This document shows, piece after piece, positions 59,401 through 64,000 of a stretch of DNA of 64,000 nucleotides. Each line of letters starts with the position of its first letter. Position 1 is the stretch's first letter. Position numbers and translations under genes: made by a program. Origin of the DNA: Clostridia bacterium (GTDB lineage Bacteria; Bacillota; Clostridia; UBA1381); assembly GCA_017443895.1 (NCBI GenBank), contig JAFSXU010000064.1, forward strand, positions 1 to 64,000, read 5' to 3'. The notes beneath the pieces are model-generated. The model did not search any database. It saw only the letters and a program-made list of their open reading frames with translations, and had not been told where the DNA came from.

Positions 59401-61120
59401 TTGGCACAGATGGATGGCAGGAATAATTCATGAGCTTGCGCCCGATGTACCTCTGCACTCAAAAATAATGAACTATGTTGATGATGATGACACCTCCGGA
59501 CAAATGAAGAGAGGTGTAGGCTACGAGAATTATTACGACTTCTTGGACCTTAACGGCTGTGACGCCCATGATTATATCAACGATGGCAGCGGCGCGCACC
59601 ATGTTGATGACGGTTATCTTGTTGAGGAGATGTGGTATGATTATATGAGGAGCATTAGAAATGCGCCTGTAATAAATGCAGAGGATCATATAATTCCCGA
59701 CAGAAGCCGTAACTACAGTGATGATGTAACGGATTATGTTGCTCAGAATATATATATGGGAGCAATTCACGGACGGGCAATCTCAGATATTTGGGTGTGG
59801 GAAAGATCCTATGACACAGGATCCGATTTTGACGGAAGTATTCTTACCCGACCTGATACAATCGCGGCAATAAGCAAGGAAGCGCTTAATCTTAATACAA
59901 ATGCATATGAAATTACCTCACTTTTAAATGATGATAAAGAAGTAGGGATTTTATATTCGGATTCGAGTATGATTTATGATGATGCTACATCATTTGCAAC
60001 CTATCAAGCATATTCGGCGTGTCTTTACAGCGGTAAGGCGGTGCAGTTTGTAACTTCTTCCCAGCTTAAAAAGATGAATAACTGCAAGGTACTTATAGTT
60101 CCGCAAGCGACTTATGTAAGCGAAGAAACGCTTGACTATATCAAGAGCTTTATTGAAAAAGGCGGAAAAGTAATGATAATAGGACAAAACTCCTTAAAAA
60201 AGAGCGATAAGGGTTTTGATAATGATGCGGATAAGCTTAATTTCATTTTTGCAAATTCGTATGTTATTAACTATGACGGAGCTAAGAATACAACGGGAAG
60301 TATGACAGAGTCGGAGCTTTATGACCAGATCAGAAAGGTTCTTACAAAGGCAGGTATTTACAATATATTTGTAAAAGACGCAAAAACAGGTGAAGCAGTT
60401 GACTATGTTGAATATAACATTGGTGTTTATAAAGGCGACATTATCCTCAATATGGTAAGCTATGAGGAGGACAAGGATGTAAATATATTCTTAGGTGATA
60501 AGCTTGTTGGTAGCTCATATGACATCAATAACCAAACAGAGCTTTCCGATACGATTTCACTAAAGCGTTATGTTCCGGTAACAGTCAGGATTGCTACCGA
60601 TAACTGCTTTATTGACACTATCGGGCATTGGGCGGAAAGCGATATCGTTGAGCTTGCAAAAAAAGGCATAGTTAAAGGAGTATCGGAATCAAGGTTTGCT
60701 CCTCAAAGAACGCTTACACGGGCGGAGTTTTTGTCATTGCTTATGCGTGGAATAGATGTAAGCGAGGGAAATGTTCTTCCAAAAGATGTGGACGCATCAA
60801 GCTGGTATGCAACTAATGTAAGAAAAGCTATTATGGCAGGCGTTATTACAGCAGATACATTCAGACCTGACGACTATATAACCCGTGAAGAAATGTGCCG
60901 TATGCTTGTAAACGGTTACGAGTATATGAAAGGTACTATCAAAGAAACGAAAAAAGCGGATTTCACCGACAGAAGTTCAATAAATGACTTTGAAGCGATT
61001 TTAAAAGCATATTCGCTTGACCTTATGGTGGGCCGTGAGGATGGAAGCTTCGGACCTAAAAACAATGCGACCCGTGCAGAGGCGGCGGCAGTTATTGCCA
61101 GATTTAACAGACTAAAGTAA
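56426..61120 (+). CDS. Cell-surface GH42-like glycosidase with CBMs and SLH domains
   Basis: 1,564 residues. Signal peptide to about 36 (ATVITCLSGITVARA). A CBM4/9-like domain (37-180), a CBM9-like domain (about 230-415: GITIDGKMDDWNAYAFG, FYWQGDSLQLAI), an Ig-like linker, then a GH-A barrel (about 600-1,390) with the acid/base ISNEPLF (E924) and a candidate nucleophile in INAEDH (E1086). A CBM4/9-like module (about 690-830) is inserted into the barrel. C-terminal SLH repeats (about 1,396-1,564; GHWAESDIVELAKKGIVKGV) anchor it to the wall. Closest fit is beta-galactosidase GH42; substrate unknown. It follows the previous gene by 32 bases. Confidence 0.88.
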   Translation: MKEKFTNRHLKKLTAMLLSVATVITCLSGITVARAQTYDVGGWTIDCLNNCVGEATLDTAEVYQGKYSMKIVNETPSAPNVYMLGRYTVDVVKGHHYSVGSKVKSLNSSILQFSIDWEKRYDLTPFSNTFGWTNYEFEWTAKATGQVNFLIIIDGTTKGAWFDDMKFTDMETGENLIQNGGFEGNGKNLSVSDTGASESIVELYEKISSADSFTVEEMEKVLGGFKYMPVYEQQGITIDGKMDDWNAYAFGIPTLPTQYQVYIDDGKKKDATAVCMFAQDREKFYLVVEVTDDVFHHMPGGADFYWQGDSLQLAISGLDEGYGVEIGFAHNPQTGKGEVFAGNLTPEKLATIDLKTTQNGNKTVYEASIPWNVWFNKTPERIWFDVLANDNDGDGRRYCVELAPGISEGKTNAQFPMLEMVREDKDWYAWTQGVRNGVEDTQYTYDTFIINNGESRSFTLTYPDGKTEEITVPEKTGVRRSYSTSFEEAGTYNLLFKYQCGDISDQTSIDMKVERTPASPDYHKKVIEKNKKNIAQIEKLLKKCKDKGISTDYETVNYKVMERFDTYLQDDLQNNVFDKTYYTEAALDKLYNEAKENLNAYLDGKREPRKVPKYISSDMRIDGDSVYATTELDGKTEERPVFFVGYGHFDQAVKDMPLFKEIGLNTIQTEIGPTDVMIFSEFDSWEFTASNDPQYTAKISDEEAYEGNKSLKITYDSELKANQFISFSQYVPVEPGKKYNFKGYVKTNNTTDSWMSLYDWDNRIKIPANGDWTEINATYTAPEGTMGTVIRFNCDAVCDAWYMDNLSFSEEGSDVNLLQNGGFEKSNDKDYQINVNAGKLKKLENILKTAEENDIAVSVLLSPHYFPTNIIEKYDIAHPGNPSEFIKYNIHTDIAKEIIEAYLRAVVPRIKDYKALNNICISNEPLFKPERCGDFYLGDWHKFLRERYGNDIATLNKAYGASYGSFDEIDLKYTNDAMEYDYKMFNDKVFSDWHRWMAGIIHELAPDVPLHSKIMNYVDDDDTSGQMKRGVGYENYYDFLDLNGCDAHDYINDGSGAHHVDDGYLVEEMWYDYMRSIRNAPVINAEDHIIPDRSRNYSDDVTDYVAQNIYMGAIHGRAISDIWVWERSYDTGSDFDGSILTRPDTIAAISKEALNLNTNAYEITSLLNDDKEVGILYSDSSMIYDDATSFATYQAYSACLYSGKAVQFVTSSQLKKMNNCKVLIVPQATYVSEETLDYIKSFIEKGGKVMIIGQNSLKKSDKGFDNDADKLNFIFANSYVINYDGAKNTTGSMTESELYDQIRKVLTKAGIYNIFVKDAKTGEAVDYVEYNIGVYKGDIILNMVSYEEDKDVNIFLGDKLVGSSYDINNQTELSDTISLKRYVPVTVRIATDNCFIDTIGHWAESDIVELAKKGIVKGVSESRFAPQRTLTRAEFLSLLMRGIDVSEGNVLPKDVDASSWYATNVRKAIMAGVITADTFRPDDYITREEMCRMLVNGYEYMKGTIKETKKADFTDRSSINDFEAILKAYSLDLMVGREDGSFGPKNNATRAEAAAVIARFNRLK

Positions 61121-61148
61121 ACGATTACGGAATTTTTGCGGATAAACA

Positions 61149-61178
61149 GTTATGTTCGGATTTTCGGACATAACTTTA
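61149..61178 (+). terminator. Hairpin after the GH42-like gene
   Basis: GTTATGTTCG (61149-61158) pairs with CGGACATAAC (61165-61174), then TTTAT. Weak as a terminator (short T-run), so downstream genes may still be read through. Confidence 0.5.
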
Positions 61179-61240
61179 TCTGCAGATGTGGCTGCCGGTA
61201 TCAGGCAATCATATAGTGACAGATGTGAGGTAATATAAAA

Positions 61241-62479
61241 ATGGACTTTGAGCAAATACAAAAATATGGACAAATTATAAAAGATTATACTTATAAAAAT
61301 TATAAAGAGTGTTTTCGTGAGCCGATTGGGAATTTGAAATACAAATTCATAGTTCCCGGGAGTTGCTATCCTAATGCACTTTGGGACTGGGACAGCTGGC
61401 TTACCGACCTTGCGCTTGGAAGACTGCCCGAAACTGATGAGATGCTTGAATATGAGCAGGGCTGTATACTTAATTTCCTTGAATATGTACAGGAGGACGG
61501 AACAACCCCAATATTTATTGAACCAAACAGCATGGGCGAGGAGTATGTTCAGGGGCTGACTAATATACATAAGCCGAACTTAGCACAGCATGCACTGTTT
61601 ATTTGCCAAAAGAGCGGAAATAATGCCGACTGGTTAAAGGATAAGTTTTATTTAATTGAAACATATCTTGGTTTTTATGAGAATAAGTGCAAGCATGAGT
61701 CGGGACTGTACTTTTGGATTGACGATTTCGCCATTGGTGTGGATAATGATCCCTGCACTTTTTACAGACCAAAAGGAAGTTCTGCTTCGATATTCTTAAA
61801 CTGTTTAATGTACAAAGAGCTTCTTGCGACCTGTGAGCTTTCAAAAATGCTTGGTATCGCGGATAAAGCAGAACTGTACAAAAAGCGTGCCGAGGTACTA
61901 AAGGAGGCAATTCGGGAAAACTGCTGGGACGAGCGTGACGGATTTTATTATAGCGTGGATATAAATTTAATACCGATAGATCCCACACAACGCCTGCATT
62001 CGGGCTGTCCCAGACATTGGAATTGTTTAATTCAGAGAATTGGCGTATGGTCGGGCTTTTTGGCAATGTGGGCAAATATTGCAACACCCGAACAGGCGGA
62101 GCGTATGGTTAAGGAGCATTATCTGAATGATAAAACCTTTCATTCACCGTATGGCGTAAGATCGCTTTCCAAAATGGAAAAAATGTACAGAATTGTAGAA
62201 TCGGGAAATCCGTCCTGCTGGCTCGGACCGATTTGGGGAATAGCTAACTATATGGTGTTTGAAGGCCTGTGTAATTACGGCTTTATAAATGAAGCGCGCT
62301 CCCTTGCCAAAAAAACAATTACACTTTTTGGCAGTGACATAGAAAAGAACGGTCAAATGCACGAATATTATGATCCTGAGAGTGGCGAGGGTGTATATAA
62401 TTTAGGATTTCAAAGCTGGAATCTCCTGTCTTTGAATATGGTAGATTGGATAAACGGAGGTAATTTTTCTGATGAGTAA
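61241..62479 (+). CDS. GH63/trehalase-like alpha-glycosidase
   Basis: 412 residues, (alpha/alpha)6-barrel type. Early YPNALWDWDSWLTDLALG, then a proposed acid in DDFAIGVDNDP (about 160-172), HWNCLIQRIGVWSGF and MHEYYDPESGEG (about 374-385) with the proposed base, matching GH63 mannosylglycerate- or glucosylglycerate-hydrolase-type enzymes. No signal peptide, so it is cytoplasmic. It probably processes the oligosaccharide imported after extracellular cutting. The ribosome site is GAGGT. Confidence 0.82.
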   Translation: MDFEQIQKYGQIIKDYTYKNYKECFREPIGNLKYKFIVPGSCYPNALWDWDSWLTDLALGRLPETDEMLEYEQGCILNFLEYVQEDGTTPIFIEPNSMGEEYVQGLTNIHKPNLAQHALFICQKSGNNADWLKDKFYLIETYLGFYENKCKHESGLYFWIDDFAIGVDNDPCTFYRPKGSSASIFLNCLMYKELLATCELSKMLGIADKAELYKKRAEVLKEAIRENCWDERDGFYYSVDINLIPIDPTQRLHSGCPRHWNCLIQRIGVWSGFLAMWANIATPEQAERMVKEHYLNDKTFHSPYGVRSLSKMEKMYRIVESGNPSCWLGPIWGIANYMVFEGLCNYGFINEARSLAKKTITLFGSDIEKNGQMHEYYDPESGEGVYNLGFQSWNLLSLNMVDWINGGNFSDE

Positions 62480-62520
62480 TCAGAACGGTTATATATTAAA
62501 ATTTAAGGAGGAATAATCAA

Positions 62521-64000
62521 ATGAAAAGGATACGGAAATCAGTAAGTTTACTTGTTACGCTCATAATGGCGTTGTCACTGCTGCCACAAATGGCTATGGC
62601 GGCAACTGTTCAGGTACCGTCATATACTAACGCATATGAGTCATATTTCTATGGATGGAGCCGTGCCACTGATGTTACAACGAATGAAACAAATGCATAT
62701 TCATGCGTGACAAATGAGATTGCACATGGTGGAGATCACAGCCTTGCCTTAAGATATGCAACCAACGGGCCTCAGGGTAGTTGGCTTATAGTACGACCAA
62801 GAGGTCTTAGCTTAGGAGAGGGGACATATACATTAAGCTTCTGGTCGGCTGAAAATGATGATGACGATATTTGGTGCAAGCTCGTACAAATACCTAACAC
62901 CTCTGACATAGCTTCAGGCAGTGAGCATTCTACAGGTGGTTGGGCTTACACATACTATGCAGCAACCGGTAAAAAAGAGGGTATATGGAAAGAGTATTCA
63001 TTGAATTTTACCGTGCCTGCAGGACAGACAGTGACCAATGTGGGAATTGCCACCAACGGCAATACCAAGGGTTGGTATATAGATGATGTAAGCTTGACAA
63101 AGCAGGGAACAACAGACAACCTTATTAAAAACGCTGGCTTTGAGGAGAAAACGGCGGAATATACTAACGAATATAAGGACTATTTCACAGGCTGGAGCGA
63201 CTGGAGCGGTGCAACAGCCGACAATAATCTCAAATTCATGTGTGTAACAGATGAAAAGGTGCATATGGGAGCACACAGTATTGTTATAAGGCATGTTGGC
63301 GAGCAGGGAAATAATCAAAATATATGCCTTGCACAGTCAGGACTCAGCTTAGAGGCAGGAACCTACACAATTAGCTTTTGGGCAGTCGGGACTAAGACTG
63401 ACAGCGACATACAGGGTGTAACATTGGCCGACCCATGGAGAAAGTACTCCATGAAAAATCGTCAGCCTGTCGAAACGGACGGTATTTGGTCAAAGTACGA
63501 AATAGAAGTAACAATGGATGGCACAGAAACAGCAATGACCTTTGTAACCGACGGAGATACAGAGAGCTGGTATATAGACGATATAAGCCTGACAAAGGAA
63601 GGCACAACAGACAACCGTATTAAAAACGGCGGTTTTGAGTTTACTGACAGTGCAGCATATACAGACAAGTATGAGGATTATTTCAACGGCTGGACCAGAT
63701 GGGATGCAATTGGGCCTGATAAAAATCTTACATTCTCTTGTGTAACGGATGCTATTGCCCATGACGGAAATAACAGTGCTGTTATAAAACATTCTGACCC
63801 TGATAATGCATGGAAAGCTATAGTTATTGCACAGGAGGGGCTTAGCCTTACAGGTACATATACTGTAAGTTTCTGGGCGGCAGGAGATTATGATGTCAAT
63901 AAAAATTGTATCACAGTGAACGGAGAGGCATGGGAAGATTATTATTTAAATGACTTTACTGTTTCTCAAAGCGACGGACTGTGGAAAAAGTATACAATAG
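62521..64000 (+). CDS. Secreted glycan-binding-module protein (runs off right edge)
   Basis: At least 493 residues. Start MKRIRKSVSLLVTLIMALSL with cleavage near residue 28; AAGGAGG lies upstream at about 62504. It begins with a CBM4/9-like module (29-198), then modules related to those of the protein at 53400: one like module B (DYFTGWSDWSG, about 199-365) and one like module C (about 366 on). The signal peptide is also similar to that of the 53400 gene, so the two are paralogues. The C-terminus is beyond the window. Confidence 0.88.
   Translation, partial: MKRIRKSVSLLVTLIMALSLLPQMAMAATVQVPSYTNAYESYFYGWSRATDVTTNETNAYSCVTNEIAHGGDHSLALRYATNGPQGSWLIVRPRGLSLGEGTYTLSFWSAENDDDDIWCKLVQIPNTSDIASGSEHSTGGWAYTYYAATGKKEGIWKEYSLNFTVPAGQTVTNVGIATNGNTKGWYIDDVSLTKQGTTDNLIKNAGFEEKTAEYTNEYKDYFTGWSDWSGATADNNLKFMCVTDEKVHMGAHSIVIRHVGEQGNNQNICLAQSGLSLEAGTYTISFWAVGTKTDSDIQGVTLADPWRKYSMKNRQPVETDGIWSKYEIEVTMDGTETAMTFVTDGDTESWYIDDISLTKEGTTDNRIKNGGFEFTDSAAYTDKYEDYFNGWTRWDAIGPDKNLTFSCVTDAIAHDGNNSAVIKHSDPDNAWKAIVIAQEGLSLTGTYTVSFWAAGDYDVNKNCITVNGEAWEDYYLNDFTVSQSDGLWKKYTI

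Noticed and set aside
1-64000. tRNA or rRNA genes
   Set aside because: None was noticed by eye on either strand. A tRNA scan would be decisive, especially around the prophage's right end where attachment to a tRNA would otherwise be expected.

Overview
The window reads as a chromosomal stretch of a low-to-mid GC Clostridia (Bacillota), probably an uncultured gut anaerobe. The evidence is AGGAGG-type ribosome sites with frequent TTG/GTG starts, sigma-A promoters, a contractile-tailed prophage with PBSX/XkdK-XkdU-type tail genes, tandem large serine recombinases, S-layer-homology (SLH) anchoring and a glycan-degradation locus.

Positions 1 to about 35,724 are the late half of a contractile-tailed prophage; the replication and early genes must lie left of the window. 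In order: toxin-antitoxin genes on the minus strand (a cut-off HicB, then RelB-YafQ); small terminase; a phage S-adenosylmethionine synthetase with two DNA methyltransferases and a dead third one; a 4.8-9.2 kb accessory block of small genes (amidoligase, two gamma-glutamylcyclotransferase-like proteins, zinc ribbons, small hypotheticals), most of them behind near-identical promoters; large terminase; a RelB-YoeB toxin-antitoxin pair; portal, ClpP-like protease, HK97 capsid and head-tail connectors; tail sheath, a coiled-coil fibre-like protein, tube, tail-assembly chaperone with a textbook -1 frameshift signal, and tape measure; a possible type I toxin/antisense RNA locus; baseplate genes, fibres, holin and amidase; a small HTH and a SHOCT-like gene; and two tandem serine recombinases at the right end.

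Positions 35,725 to about 45,000 are a defence-like and mobile-element-scarred island, visibly AT-richer in its first half. It holds a three-gene ABC-3C system (nuclease-like effector, middle component, DUF3732 ATPase), a four-helix membrane protein with a SAM methyltransferase, a repeat cluster and recombinase remnant, and a minus-strand operon of an XRE regulator and a TPR/HsdR-N-like nuclease. A flavin reductase gene follows.

Positions 46,002 to 64,000 are a carbohydrate-use locus: two cytoplasmic GH38 alpha-mannosidases, a ROK sugar kinase, a SIS isomerase, two secreted proteins built of repeated carbohydrate-binding modules (one cut by the window edge), a 1,564-residue SLH-anchored GH42-like enzyme and a GH63/trehalase-like enzyme. 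The first mannosidase operon and the secreted-protein operon share an almost identical element abutting the -35 box, so they are probably switched on by the same activator. The likely logic is capture and trimming of a mannose-containing glycan at the cell surface, followed by intracellular hydrolysis and phosphorylation.
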